Assembly: GCA_916048095.2 (NCBI GenBank)
Contig: OU696587.1
Location: 545,252 to 609,251 of the forward strand
Length of the DNA stretch: 64,000 nt
Origin: Sacculina carcini
Lineage: Eukaryota > Arthropoda > Thecostraca > Sacculinidae
Direction of reading: 5' to 3'
The position numbers and the translations under genes were made by a program. This document shows, piece after piece, positions 1 to 8,721 of the stretch. Each line of letters begins with the position of its first letter. Position 1 is the stretch's first letter. The notes under the pieces were generated by a model that ran no database searches, was not told where the DNA came from, and saw only the letters and a list, made by a program, of their open reading frames with translations.

Positions 1-1
1 G

Positions 2-301
2 TCGAATGTGATGGATGTAAGTCGACTCAACCCAACATTTTTGTATATCTACATGAACAAGTTACAGGCGCAGATGGTTGGTGATACTATGGCTCCGGTA
101 TTACGTGTTGTCAGTCCGTACACGAACGATATAAAATCACCTCAAATTCATCGAACATTCAATCAAATTCAGTATGTACCGCTGGAAGATGAGTTCATCA
201 CCGACCTGGGAGTGCATATAAGACAGAGCAATGGGCAATTGGTTCCATTTCACCACGGCCGTTCGTACCTGACACTACATTTTATGCAAAAACAACAATG
301 A
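2..301 (+). CDS. Polinton/adintovirus structural protein, C-terminal part (penton-like, provisional)
   Basis: The reading frame is open from the window edge, so only the C-terminal ~99 residues are present; the ATG at 11 is internal. The segment runs from a hydrophobic stretch (LNPTFLYIYMNKLQAQMVGD) to a PVLRVVSP motif, then YVPLEDEF and GQLVPFHHGRSYLTLHF. This order (apolar contact segment, short acidic motif, final strand ending in TLHF) recalls the conserved minor capsid protein encoded next to the major capsid protein in Polintons, taken to be the penton-type single jelly roll. The stop overlaps the next start as ATGA (298-301), so the two are tightly coupled. Position immediately before pVI-like and capsid genes supports a virion role. 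The family name is from memory of motif layout; a different minor capsid protein is possible. Confidence 0.55.
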   Translation, partial: SNVMDVSRLNPTFLYIYMNKLQAQMVGDTMAPVLRVVSPYTNDIKSPQIHRTFNQIQYVPLEDEFITDLGVHIRQSNGQLVPFHHGRSYLTLHFMQKQQ

Positions 302-642
302 CAAATTCTCAGTTGATATTTCGAGGTCCAATGATACATCGTGGCAGCGGACTTGGGAGTATTTTCAGAGGCTTAATGAGAGTGGTGATACCCGCCGTCA
401 AAACTGTCGCCAAACAACCTCTGACAAAACATCTGGCTAAATCCGCCTTGAAGACGGGCGTGCGCACACTGCAAGATGTTCTCGACGGAGAAACTGCAAG
501 TCAAGCCGTCCGCAATCGCTCTCGACACGAAGCTAAACGTCTTCTTCGAACCAGTATAAATAGTTTAAATCGTGCGACGAGTCAATCAGTCTCTCGACGA
601 CCGACAAAACTAAAAGGTGTTGGTCAACGACGTCAACAGTAA
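298..642 (+). CDS. pVI/pX-like basic virion protein of Polinton type
   Basis: 114 residues, strongly basic (many R and K), starting with the ATG that overlaps the previous stop as ATGA. It opens with a glycine-rich amphipathic segment (GSGLGSIFRGLMRVVIPAVK, residues ~17-36), followed by a Lys/Ala helix, a VLDGE motif (~61-65) and an Arg-rich tail. Small proteins of this plan sit between penton and hexon genes in Polintons and adintoviruses and resemble adenovirus pVI/core proteins: an amphipathic membrane-active helix plus a DNA- or capsid-binding basic tail. The gene is intact here. Function is inferred from composition, the GxGxGS-type start and gene order, not from catalytic residues. Confidence 0.6.
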   Translation: MTNSQLIFRGPMIHRGSGLGSIFRGLMRVVIPAVKTVAKQPLTKHLAKSALKTGVRTLQDVLDGETASQAVRNRSRHEAKRLLRTSINSLNRATSQSVSRRPTKLKGVGQRRQQ

Positions 643-658
643 CGCGACATCTTTGACA

Positions 659-1948
659 ATGCAAAACGTAGACGAATGCGCTTGTGAAATAACCGAGGTA
701 TTCTCTCGACCAGTGCTTGAAACCAGTGTGAAATCGTCCAAAACACATGTATATTACCCGGTGAGTCGACTAAGCAGCGAAGGTCCGTTTGAATTTCACT
801 TACCTGCGCTCGGTAAATCGTCTACGCGTCCATCAAAAACCAAGCTCTATGGCAAAGCACGTGTTGTCAATCGTGACGGTAGCGAACTCGTCGACGACGC
901 CAACGTGAGCGTTGTCAACCTGCTACGACATGCTCTCTTCAAACAGATTGACTACCAGATTGGTGATACTATTGTATCGGATTCCAGCGCACTCTATGGC
1001 TATCGTGCCTATCTTGAGACGTTGTTGTCGTATAACCAGAACGCTAAAAACGGTCATTTACGGTCGGGTTTTTGGCGTAAAGATACTGCTGGGCACTTGC
1101 ATGATGTTAAACTTTTGAACATTGGTTTTAACGAACGCAAACAATGGGTGGCTGGAAGCAAAGTTTTTAATTTTTGTATACCGCTACAGCTGGATACCAA
1201 CCATCAATGTCGTATATTGCCCGGTACAGTTTCGGAGAAACTCAAACTGATTCGAAACTCTGATCAGTTTGCTCTACTCGGTGCCGAGGGAGGATACAAG
1301 ATTGAAATTGTCGACCTGTGTGTGCATGTCGAGAAAATAACGCTTTCCGACTCGATGTGGGTGAATTTTCACAAACAGTTGGCGAAAACACCAGCCCGAT
1401 ATCCTATTCCACGAGTTCTACTGAAAACATATACTCTCCCCAAAGGAAACATGAGTGGAACTTTGAATAATATTTTCACCTCACAAGTGCCGCGACAAAT
1501 TCTGCTGGGACTCGTAAGCACTGAAGCGTACCACGGATCGCTACAGAAAAACCCATGGAATTTTCACCACTACCATCTATACAGTCTTCAGTTCTATATA
1601 AATGGCGAGCCGTACCCCACGCACCCCTATCGCCCCGATTTCACAAAAGGTCAATATATGAGATCGTATCTGTCACTGTTTGACGGTACCGGTCTCGATA
1701 CGGAAAACCAGGGCCTGGATATCACACATGATGATTATGCGGCTGGTTATACTTTGTTTATTGTAGATCTGACTCCGGATCAGTGTGGTGGTGATCATTT
1801 GCATCCGCGTGAACAAGGTAATGTGAGGTGTGAGCTGGCATTCACTTACGCTCTACCCGAGACAATTAACGTTCTAATCTACGCCACGTTTGAAAACGAA
1901 ATCACAATTGACAGTGCGGGACGTGTCAGCACAGATTTTCAACTATGA
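659..1948 (+). CDS. Hexon-like major capsid protein of Polinton/adintovirus
   Basis: 429 residues from the first in-frame ATG at 659; the frame is open further upstream but only with non-ATG codons. It looks like the double jelly-roll major capsid protein found in animal genomes under the F54H12.2-like name: an early strand segment with a TKLYGKARVVN motif, a central region (VFNFCIPLQLD, then KLKLIRNSDQFALL), a long mid-protein loop, and a C-terminal block ending DLTPDQCGGD, NVRCELAFTYALPETINVLI and a final IDSAGRV. That DLT...GN(L/V)R...L.F...LP.T..V.IYA ending is the family signature. No stop or frameshift is present, so this copy is either young or under constraint. It starts 17 nt after the pVI-like stop and ends overlapping the protease start (ATGA). 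Confidence 0.82.
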   Translation: MQNVDECACEITEVFSRPVLETSVKSSKTHVYYPVSRLSSEGPFEFHLPALGKSSTRPSKTKLYGKARVVNRDGSELVDDANVSVVNLLRHALFKQIDYQIGDTIVSDSSALYGYRAYLETLLSYNQNAKNGHLRSGFWRKDTAGHLHDVKLLNIGFNERKQWVAGSKVFNFCIPLQLDTNHQCRILPGTVSEKLKLIRNSDQFALLGAEGGYKIEIVDLCVHVEKITLSDSMWVNFHKQLAKTPARYPIPRVLLKTYTLPKGNMSGTLNNIFTSQVPRQILLGLVSTEAYHGSLQKNPWNFHHYHLYSLQFYINGEPYPTHPYRPDFTKGQYMRSYLSLFDGTGLDTENQGLDITHDDYAAGYTLFIVDLTPDQCGGDHLHPREQGNVRCELAFTYALPETINVLIYATFENEITIDSAGRVSTDFQL

Positions 1949-2391
1949 ACGCGCTTGAATTGGAACGGTTGCTCGACACAGTCGCCACATTTCGGGGGGT
2001 TTGGGCGTGCGACCGGCTAAAACATTTCACATTTGCTCGCGGTGTGCGCACATCAATTATTGTGAATATACAACCGCGCTGGCAATCGGGTCTGCATTGG
2101 GTCGTGTTTGCCTGGGACGATGAAAATCTCCAATATTTCGACTCGTCTGGCAACTCACCCGTCTGGCATCCCTCGTTTGTGAATTTTATAAACAAACATG
2201 TAAACTATAATCAGTGTGTGCTGAACACGCGCGTCATTCAGGCGCCGGACTCGGACGTGTGTGGACAGTACTGTGCCCTATTTGTTGCATTGTTTGACGC
2301 CGGCTGGGATCTGCAAGATCTCGTTTCGTGCCTATCCACCGACCCTGCTATCAACAATCAGCTTTTAGCGCTGGTATGGTCATACTTGTAG
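1945..2391 (+). CDS. PRO: Adenain-like capsid maturation cysteine protease
   Basis: 148 residues, starting with ATG overlapping the capsid stop (ATGA, 1945-1948). The adenain-type catalytic layout is visible: His51 in SGLHWVVFAW, the acidic residue Asp66 in YFDSSG, Gln99 in VIQAPD and nucleophile Cys106 in DVCGQYC. The seven-residue spacing between Gln and Cys equals that of adenovirus protease, and the length is slightly shorter than the ~200-residue adenain. The family processes capsid precursors during virion maturation. All catalytic residues are in place and the frame is intact. Its place directly after the capsid gene matches Polinton and adintovirus maps. Confidence 0.85.
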   Translation: MNALELERLLDTVATFRGVWACDRLKHFTFARGVRTSIIVNIQPRWQSGLHWVVFAWDDENLQYFDSSGNSPVWHPSFVNFINKHVNYNQCVLNTRVIQAPDSDVCGQYCALFVALFDAGWDLQDLVSCLSTDPAINNQLLALVWSYL

Positions 2392-2900
2392 ACTGTGACG
2401 GTTTCCAGCACAAGGATTCGCCTTTTGTTGTCAAGGAATTGGTTGTGCATGACCTGTGCTCGGGATACTTGTGGCACACCATCCTACCGCCACCACAATT
2501 GAAACTCAACGCTGAGCGACGCAAGCATTTTCTATTTTTGACGGCGACCCTACACGGCTTGGAATATAATTACAATCCTTACAACACGCACAAGTATGAA
2601 CAAAAGCTGCGCGACGCAAGTTACCTCATTCAAAGTCTGGCACCCAACCACATCTACGCCAAAGGTATCGACAAGGCTCGTCGACTTTCCCACCTACTTG
2701 AACTAAATATTGAAAATCTCGAATTCATCCTACCCGACTATTTATCAATGAACGCACGCGACATACATGTACTACCCAACATCACACCGTGTCCATATAC
2801 TCATGTCATTCCTACAAACTGTTGTATTTTACGTTGTCAACATTTCGCTAAATTGCTGTATGCAATGAATCTGTGTACACCGCGCATGCTACCATTTTAA
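2376..2900 (+). CDS. Conserved Polinton-associated protein of unknown function
   Basis: 174 residues from the ATG at 2376, which lies inside the end of the protease gene (16-nt overlap); an upstream non-ATG extension exists but is not needed. The N-terminus reads VDCDGFQHKDSPFVVKELVV, a pattern (hydrophobic, D, x, x, GF, then F(V/I)(V/P)KEL) that I recall from uncharacterised proteins in Polinton-like loci and other arthropod sequences. The middle has a hydrophobic WHTILPPPQL segment; the end has a pair of Cys in CCILRCQHFAKLL. The acidic residues at the N-terminus would suit a nuclease-like fold, but this is only a guess. The stop codon overlaps an AATAAA signal, indicating the end of a transcription unit. 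Confidence 0.55.
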   Translation: MVILVDCDGFQHKDSPFVVKELVVHDLCSGYLWHTILPPPQLKLNAERRKHFLFLTATLHGLEYNYNPYNTHKYEQKLRDASYLIQSLAPNHIYAKGIDKARRLSHLLELNIENLEFILPDYLSMNARDIHVLPNITPCPYTHVIPTNCCILRCQHFAKLLYAMNLCTPRMLPF

Positions 2901-2904
2901 TAAA
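2899..2904 (+). promoter_or_regulatory. AATAAA polyadenylation signal at the end of the structural gene cluster
   Basis: AATAAA begins inside the TAA stop of the gene at 2376-2900. It is the first such signal after five tightly packed same-strand genes, so it probably ends their shared transcript. Confidence 0.5.
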
Positions 2905-3043
2905 TTGAACGATAACAAAGTGTGTTTTTGTTCGCGCGCAATAATCAAACTCTTGTAACACATCACGAAATGTATTGGTAAACCGTACATATAGAATAAT
3001 TCAACAAATTTTGTTCCGTTTACTTTGTGGTTCACCTTGAACC

Positions 3044-3123
3044 TCTTTGTGCACAACCATCTTCATTTTGTTCTTTGTGCACAACCATCTTCATTTTGTT
3101 CTTTGTGCACAACCATCTTCATT
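3044..3123. repeat. 28-bp tandem repeat, three copies, each with a GTGCAC palindrome
   Basis: Units at 3044-3071, 3072-3099 and 3100-3123 (last one cut short) are identical where they overlap. Each starts TCTTTGTGCACAACCATC. The array lies in the only clear intergenic gap of the viral block, between the plus-strand structural genes and the minus-strand gene at 3235-3639, so a regulatory or packaging role is possible. Confidence 0.85.
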
Positions 3124-3234
3124 AAATTCACGATAAATCTTGGTCTCGGTCAATTACTGTTTTCGCGACTCATAGTAGCTCATAACAATGGTCTTCATCC
3201 ACTCCATAGTGTTGCAGGTCGCATCGGGCGGCCG

Positions 3235-3639
3235 TTAAATCTGAGTCTCGTCACTTCGCACCAACGCCACCGACAACACTTTAAATGATACAGCGGCTGC
3301 AACGGCTCCAAGAACAGCATCTCTCATCGGTCGACTCATAACTGTATCGATCACAATCTGTAGTGCACGCTCCTCGTTGGTGAACATTCTCACAGCGCCG
3401 CGATGAATTTTCCAAAAGGGGTCAAAATATCGCTCCAGTTGCATAATATTAGTAAGCTGTTTTTGTAAGTGTTCGAAATCCGTCTGACTATGTTTTTCCA
3501 GTCGTCCGAAAATAATCCAAATCCTCTGCTCCAGTGGGTGTCCACAGATGAACGGTGTATCGGCAACAAACTTGACCGCATGATGTTCCAGTGGCAGGAT
3601 CCGCTTGGTCGTATCAACGTTTGTATTCACCTGACTCAT
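3235..3639 (-). CDS. Hypothetical protein of the Polinton-like block, one predicted membrane segment
   Basis: 134 residues from the ATG at 3639; an in-frame ATG at 3822 would extend it to 195 residues, but that would overlap the start of the divergent plus-strand gene at 3821, so the shorter form is preferred. I do not recognise it. Residues ~40-75 are rich in charged and aromatic residues; residues 107-127 (AVLGAVAAAVSFKVLSVALV) form a small-residue hydrophobic helix typical of a membrane segment, followed by a short polar tail. It is transcribed against the structural cluster and shares a possible divergent control region (3640-3820) with the gene at 3821. Confidence 0.4.
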   Translation of the reverse strand: MSQVNTNVDTTKRILPLEHHAVKFVADTPFICGHPLEQRIWIIFGRLEKHSQTDFEHLQKQLTNIMQLERYFDPFWKIHRGAVRMFTNEERALQIVIDTVMSRPMRDAVLGAVAAAVSFKVLSVALVRSDETQI

Positions 3640-3910
3640 GTTGACAATTCCCCGATAAAAGCTACACAACCTCACCCGCAAGCGTCTCGAGCTCAACTGC
3701 GTATCACGGCTGAGACTAATTGCACTACTTATCGGAGCATGCGTCATAATTATCGCCATCACTCCGTGTCTGATAATTTCGCTCTTACAGTCAATGTTTA
3801 TCTTTCTTTGTATAAACACCATGAGCTGTGTTTCTCCTGCTACACTGGTGCCTAATTATAACTATCGCTATGTTGGTGGTAGTTCGTCAGATAGCAAACA
3901 CATCATCAGC

Positions 3911-4596
3911 TATAACAAAGTTATAATCAGACCAGTTTTCTATCTGTCAGTTTACTCAGTTTTCTTTCTCTCTCTCTTTCTCAGTTTACGTTCTCGTTCT
4001 TTCGCGGCTTGCTTGTGCAGCTGTCGTTAGGCTAATTTATGTGTTAGAGCGACGCCCGTATAACACGGTGCCTGGTATGTTTGGCTCTAGCGGAGTATGT
4101 GTGACAGTAATTAATGACCCTTTTTTGTACGTTTGACTTGGCTGATCATGTCGAGGCAACACGCCTGTGTACTGTCAAATCGCGTTTAGAAATAGCTTGT
4201 GTCCCGGTTGTGTAGTTCGAGCAGTTTGGCCAGCTGGCAATTGCTTGCGAAATATGGTGCCAACGACGTGTGTTCGTAGGTATATAACCCGGGGTTTAAT
4301 GAGAATAAGGGGGTACTTTGGCTGTGCTTGTTGGTGGGTCAGTTGGTTTAGTTTGAGCTGGACTAGCGACGTGCGATGTAGGACTCACCACTCACTCAGG
4401 CAAGCCGTAATTAATTCATTAGATTTCAGAATAGCTTTAAGGTAGACTGACTGGTTGCTGTCAATATACAATTCAACTTCGACTGGGTGACTATTACTTG
4501 TTATCGCGGAACACAACATCAAGAGGAACTATCAAGACTTCACGATCAGCCAAACGAAGATCAACATAACAACATAATATTATCCCCATCGTTACA
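3911..4596 (+). repeat. 5' LTR
   Basis: 686 bp, beginning with the small inverted repeat TATAAC-AAAG-TTATA and ending GTTACA. It contains a CT-rich run (TTTCTCTCTCTCTTTCTCAG) near 3960 and a TATATAACC box near 4280. It starts TA rather than the usual TG. Confidence 0.88.
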
Positions 4597-4598
4597 TT

Positions 4599-4616
4599 TG
4601 GTGCCGTGACCCGGAT
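4599..4616 (+). other. Primer-binding site, complementary to the 3' end of tRNA-His
   Basis: TGGTGCCGTGACCCGGAT starts two bases after the 5' LTR. Its first 12 bases are the exact complement of the ...GTCACGGCACCA 3' end of animal tRNA-His as I remember it, and the next six match with about one difference. This sets the element's orientation as plus. Confidence 0.75.
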
Positions 4617-5041
4617 AGCTACTGATTGGAAGCCATGACAACCCGTACGACTACAAATTGCTGCAGTGACCAGACAACTACAGAATTATTGCTGAATAGC
4701 ATCATCGTGTCGAATTTTATGTTCGGTCGATCACACCGGTGGCTCAATGAACTGTGAGGTGAGTGTTATCTCAATTTTCCTTAAGCCTTGTCAGAATCCA
4801 GAGCCTTACTCAGAATAAAATTAGGAAATATAAATAAATATATGGATAAAGTATGTATTTTAACCATAGGTATTATAGTTAATGGTACAACCAAAGCAAA
4901 TATAGATAAGAAAATTCCGTAAGAAACAAGAATGAAAAAATTTACGAAAACCACTATTGAATAAGGTCAGTATGTGTTTCAGAAAGCAAAACCCAGAACT
5001 AATTTTGAAGCTAATGTTAGAAATCAATATGTTATGTAAAT

Positions 5042-5350
5042 ATAGGAGGACCTCCAATCAATATTTTAGTAGATGCTGGGTGTGATGTATGAATAATATC
5101 GAAATATTGCGTGAAGAAACTAATTTGCATGTCTTGTAGGATGCGTTTGACTAGTATAAAGGGGACAAGATTAAACAATATTGCACTTATTAAATGATCG
5201 GTGTCTTTTGTGAATTTTGACACTAAGTATTCTATTAGAGGACACGAAATTATAGGACAGTTGGATATTAGGCTGGGAACTGTTTAATTATTTGTATAAT
5301 TATTATGGTGTACAATTGGACTTTGACATTATTATTATAATGTCAAAGCA
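5042..5350 (+). pseudogene. Decayed retropepsin region of the LTR retrotransposon
   Basis: In one frame the sequence reads IGGPPINILVDAGCDV, a stop, then IISKY; this resembles the flap-free start of a retroviral-type aspartic protease (LVDTG...SIIS) with the catalytic DTG changed to DAG. Further on the same frame gives GHEIIGQLDIRLG, again typical of the strand before the second conserved motif. Several stops and shifts interrupt it. It shows that the internal region descends from a coding gag-pol element. Confidence 0.45.
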
Positions 5351-5359
5351 TGTACTATA

Positions 5360-6592
5360 TACGACTGAGAGATATGAGAAGACAATCACTCACAAATACT
5401 GTTTTTAATCAGGACGAGATGTTGAAATATTTGAAATGAAATGTAAAACTATCTGTCAAAAGTGACAGATATTTGAGAACATACATTTAAAGTATGTATA
5501 GCAACGCATATAAGATGCATTGGAACGTCAGGGCACGATATGCCGCTGATGACTAAATAAATCAATGAAAGATGACTAAATAACTAAATGATTGATGACT
5601 ATATGACTAAATGACCAGATTAAGTAGATGTTGGTGTAGACACTGTGTATCTCATACCAGAAAATGAGAGTGTAAGAGGTGTTTTATAATAGGAAACGGA
5701 TATCGAGGAAAGTTACATAGACTTAACTGATGGATATATGAATGCGTTAAATATTGAGCAACAAAATAATGTACGAGGCACACATGGTGTCAAAAGAGAA
5801 GAGGCTTGTGTCAACCGTCTAACGGTGAAAATACATAAGACATTTAGTTGAAAGCATTTTACATGCTACTTAATAAACAAGCGGAGTTATTGAAGCAATT
5901 ACTTTGTTGACTAAGTCGGTTAGTTGAAACTGGAGGCATACACAGAAGTATGCTACAACCTCAATTAACGACCGATAAAGTAGATTGTAATTATCATCGA
6001 GAATATACGCAGAAGTATGCGTGCACTCAAAGTTACAAAAGACGAAACATTACTCTGTAAGTGTGTAAAACATATTCTTAAAACTATATAAATATATGGC
6101 AACTTGACAATTATAAAGTGAAAGTGGGTTTAATTAGAATAAATAAATACAATAATATTTCATAATGATTAAAAGTAAAACTGCTCTGGATATTGTTTCC
6201 TATTAATTGTTTCCTATTAATTGTCTATATTTTCTCTTATGAATGCGGCCCAGTTTTCCTACCTCGTGGTAAATTAGTTTCGTATTTCCAAGTGGACATC
6301 GCATGCGTTTTTCATTCAATTTCCTGTCTCAATCCTGCTACCACACCGACACAGAACAATGAGTCACTGGTGAAAATTGTCCGTTTTTCGGTCTGAAGAG
6401 GCGAGATTGAGTCAACAGTGTGCTGAACCCCCTGATCAACCGTGTGCTGAACTGACAGTTTACTAACAACGACAACGAAAACAATTAGCGGACTGAGATA
6501 AGTCAATGCCGAGATCATCATCAACACGAGCCGAGACAACACCAGCGGTTCACCGAACAACCTGAAAAACAACTGCGATAAAGATGGGGACG
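5360..6592. other. Internal region of LTR element, no recognisable gene
   Basis: AT-rich, with stops in all frames. Short local repetition of ATGACTAAATAA-like words occurs at ~5549-5620. A few fragments (for example ENESVRGVL near 5665) might be worn retrotransposon coding sequence, but nothing can be assigned. Confidence 0.5.
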
Positions 6593-6599
6593 AGTAATC

Positions 6600-6833
6600 A
6601 TGGAAGAAGGTCGAATATTTATCAACGAGATTCCCAACGAAGTGCTGCAGGTGTTTGCGCAAAACGACGACAGCAGCTGGATGACTGGTGGAGCAGCGCG
6701 TGGACTACGAGTCGACACAGTATACCCCGCCGGTGTACGACATCTGCCTGATGTGGTTCAAGATCGACACCACCTGCTTGGATCGAGCTGTGGACGCGTT
6801 CGTGGTCGGCGACAAATGGTTTTATTAAAACGA
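6600..6833 (+). pseudogene. GC-richer coding-like fragment of unknown origin inside the LTR element
   Basis: From the ATG at 6600 one frame begins MEEGRIFINEIPNEVLQVFA, then a second, shifted frame gives VYDICLMWFKIDTTCLD and DAFVVGDKWFY followed by TAA at 6831-6833. Base composition is clearly less AT-rich than the flanks and the residue pattern looks protein-like in both halves. I do not recognise the protein. It may be a captured host or viral gene piece carried by the element. Confidence 0.3.
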
Positions 6834-7658
6834 TATATCGCTCATTTTATATGTATAATGTGTTGAGCTAGTTAGAATTAATTGTGTTAATCTTATAGCC
6901 AGGTAATCGTAACCTTGTGTCCATAACCGTGTGTTAATTACAACTAAGTTAGTTTCTCATGTAGATTTGTGAGATATATATTCTTGTTCTAGATTTTAAG
7001 TTACTGTGTTAGTTGCGATTAATTTATGCGATAGACATAGACATGCGCTAATCTAGAATTTTATTTCATTGTATAATTGTGTTTAAGTACTTTGATATAC
7101 ACCCTTGAATATTTAGGTGAAAGGGGTTGTAATGACTAGTTAGGGTTATAGCTAGTAATTTTCAAGCGAAAATGTAAAGATTACTGGTCTGAATAATTTT
7201 AAAACCTCACTTTTAATCAAGCTGTCGAGTATTTTGGGCTAATACTGAACGCTGGAGCTGTCAGTTCTTGATACTGCAGGAATACCACAAAAATATTGGG
7301 ATGAGGCAAACATCGAAAAAGGACAGTTAATGTGCCAGAATTCACCAGCAATTGACTGGTGACACAGGACGTTCCTGTGTTTTATGTACGGCCCTGTCGA
7401 CTCGATGTGACAGTTGATTATTACAGACGCACAATACTGTATGCACTTACTCATGGAGTATGTGTGTATGGTGAGAAATGGCGCTGTATAATCACTGATC
7501 AGAATTATGCCTCAGTCCTACCCTGAAGTGGAAACCCGGCAAATAATGATTGGCAGTTTGCTATAATGGCAACTATCACGATTCAGTAGAGCCGTTGGCT
7601 TTAATGGCCGTGATTGTGTCTAGTGTTCACATTCGTTTAAAAGACCTCGCAGCTGTGA
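6834..7658. other. 3' internal region of LTR element, no gene seen
   Basis: AT-rich sequence leading to the 3' LTR. No clear polypurine tract precedes position 7659. The only open frames are short and featureless. Confidence 0.5.
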
Positions 7659-8344
7659 TATAACAAAGTTATAATCAGACCAGTTTTCTATCTGTCAGTT
7701 TACTCAGTTTTCTTTCTCTCTCTCTTTCTCAGTTTACGTTCTCGTTCTTTCGCGGCTTGCTTGTGCAGCTGTCGTTAGGCTAATTTATGTGTTAGAGCGA
7801 CGCCCGTATAACACGGTGCCTGGTATGTTTGGCTCTAGCGGAGTATGTGTGACAGTGATTAATGACCCTTTTTTGTACGTTTGACTTGGCTGATCATCTC
7901 GAGGCAACACGCCTGTGTACTGTCAAATCGCGTTTAGAAATAGCTTGTGTCCCGGTTGTGTAGTTCGAGCAGTTTGGCCAGCTGGCAATTGCTTGCGAAA
8001 TATGGTGCCAACGACGTGTGTTCGTAGGTATATAACCCGGGGTTTAATGAGAATAAGGGGGTACTTTGGCTGTGCTTGTTGGTGGGTCAGTTGATTTAGT
8101 TTGAGCTGGACTAGCGACGTGCGATGTAGGACTCACCACTCACTCAGGCAAGCCGTAATTAATTCATTAGATTTCAGAATAGCTTTAAAGTAGACTGACT
8201 GGTTGCTGACAATATACAATTCAACTTCGACTGGGTGACTATTACTTGTTATCGCGGAACACAACATCAAGAGGAACTATCAAGACTTCACGATCAGCCA
8301 AACGAAGATCAACATAACAACATAATATTATCCCCATCGTTACA
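7659..8344 (+). repeat. 3' LTR
   Basis: Same 686-bp length as the 5' LTR, with about five substitutions spotted by eye (for example near 7857, 7897, 8093, 8189 and 8210). It is followed directly by the second TCAGC. Confidence 0.88.
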
Positions 8345-8514
8345 TCAGCGAATCGTACAAAGAGTACACATCGTTTGACGTGTGTCTTTCGGAAGCTCTA
8401 CAAGAAGGTGTTTCTGTTCCTGATACATGGTCGGCTGAACTGGAAATTGTGTATGAGACACACGATATGATTTACATCATCAAAATTGATCGAAAAATCA
8501 ACAAACATTTGTGT

Positions 8515-8721
8515 TCACGATGTGTTCGCTGAATCGTATGGCCAATATGATTCTACATGATTTCCGCTTGTATATTTGCCATAGTTGTGTATCAAGTGAA
8601 AATACACAAAGATCATTTCGTTGCAAGTCATTTTTGTGTCAATTCCGACACAGTCGAATAGCGTTTTAATTACCGATTTAGTCAAACCATTTTGTATAAA
8701 CCCATTTCGGATATAATACAC
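8515..8721 (-). CDS. Hypothetical small reading frame on the far side of the insertion
   Basis: 68 codons from ATG to stop, convergent with the split gene and overlapping its last 18 bases. No motif is recognised; it is rich in Tyr, Asn and His. Codon use resembles the viral block more than the repeats to the right, but an open frame of this size could be chance. It may be the start or a fragment of another Polinton gene lost further right. Confidence 0.22.
   Translation of the reverse strand: MYYIRNGFIQNGLTKSVIKTLFDCVGIDTKMTCNEMIFVYFHLIHNYGKYTSGNHVESYWPYDSANTS

Larger units (their letters stand above)
3906..8349 (+). mobile_element. Non-autonomous LTR retrotransposon with TCAGC target duplication
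   Basis: Two 686-bp direct repeats (3911-4596 and 7659-8344) bracket ~3.06 kb. The direct target duplication TCAGC sits at 3906-3910 and 8345-8349. By eye the LTRs differ at about five positions (roughly 99% identity), so insertion is recent. The internal part has no long open frame: a decayed retropepsin-like stretch near 5.04-5.35 kb and little else, so the element was probably mobilised by proteins supplied by a relative. It is inserted in a Polinton-block gene. Confidence 0.88.
3821..8532 (+). pseudogene. Polinton-block gene split by an LTR retrotransposon
   Basis: A plus-strand frame starts with ATG at 3821 and runs 30 codons to 3910, where the retrotransposon begins. After the second LTR and the target duplication, an open frame continues from 8350 to a TGA at 8530-8532 (60 codons). 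Removing the element and one copy of the TCAGC duplication leaves the two parts in the same phase, so the element landed inside a formerly continuous small gene of about 90 codons. Product unknown: the first part is Tyr/Gly/Ser rich and the second is acidic with two closely spaced Cys (CSRC) at its end. The gene is broken in this copy. Confidence 0.6.

Noticed and set aside
3235..3822. 195-residue version of the antisense viral gene starting at 3822
   Set aside because: The extra N-terminus would overlap the start of the divergent gene and adds no domain; the ATG at 3639 is preferred.
6312..6662. 116-codon minus-strand frame with a hydrophobic stretch, considered as an env-like gene
   Set aside because: No signal peptide, Cys pattern or fusion-protein features; antisense to a better coding-like fragment.
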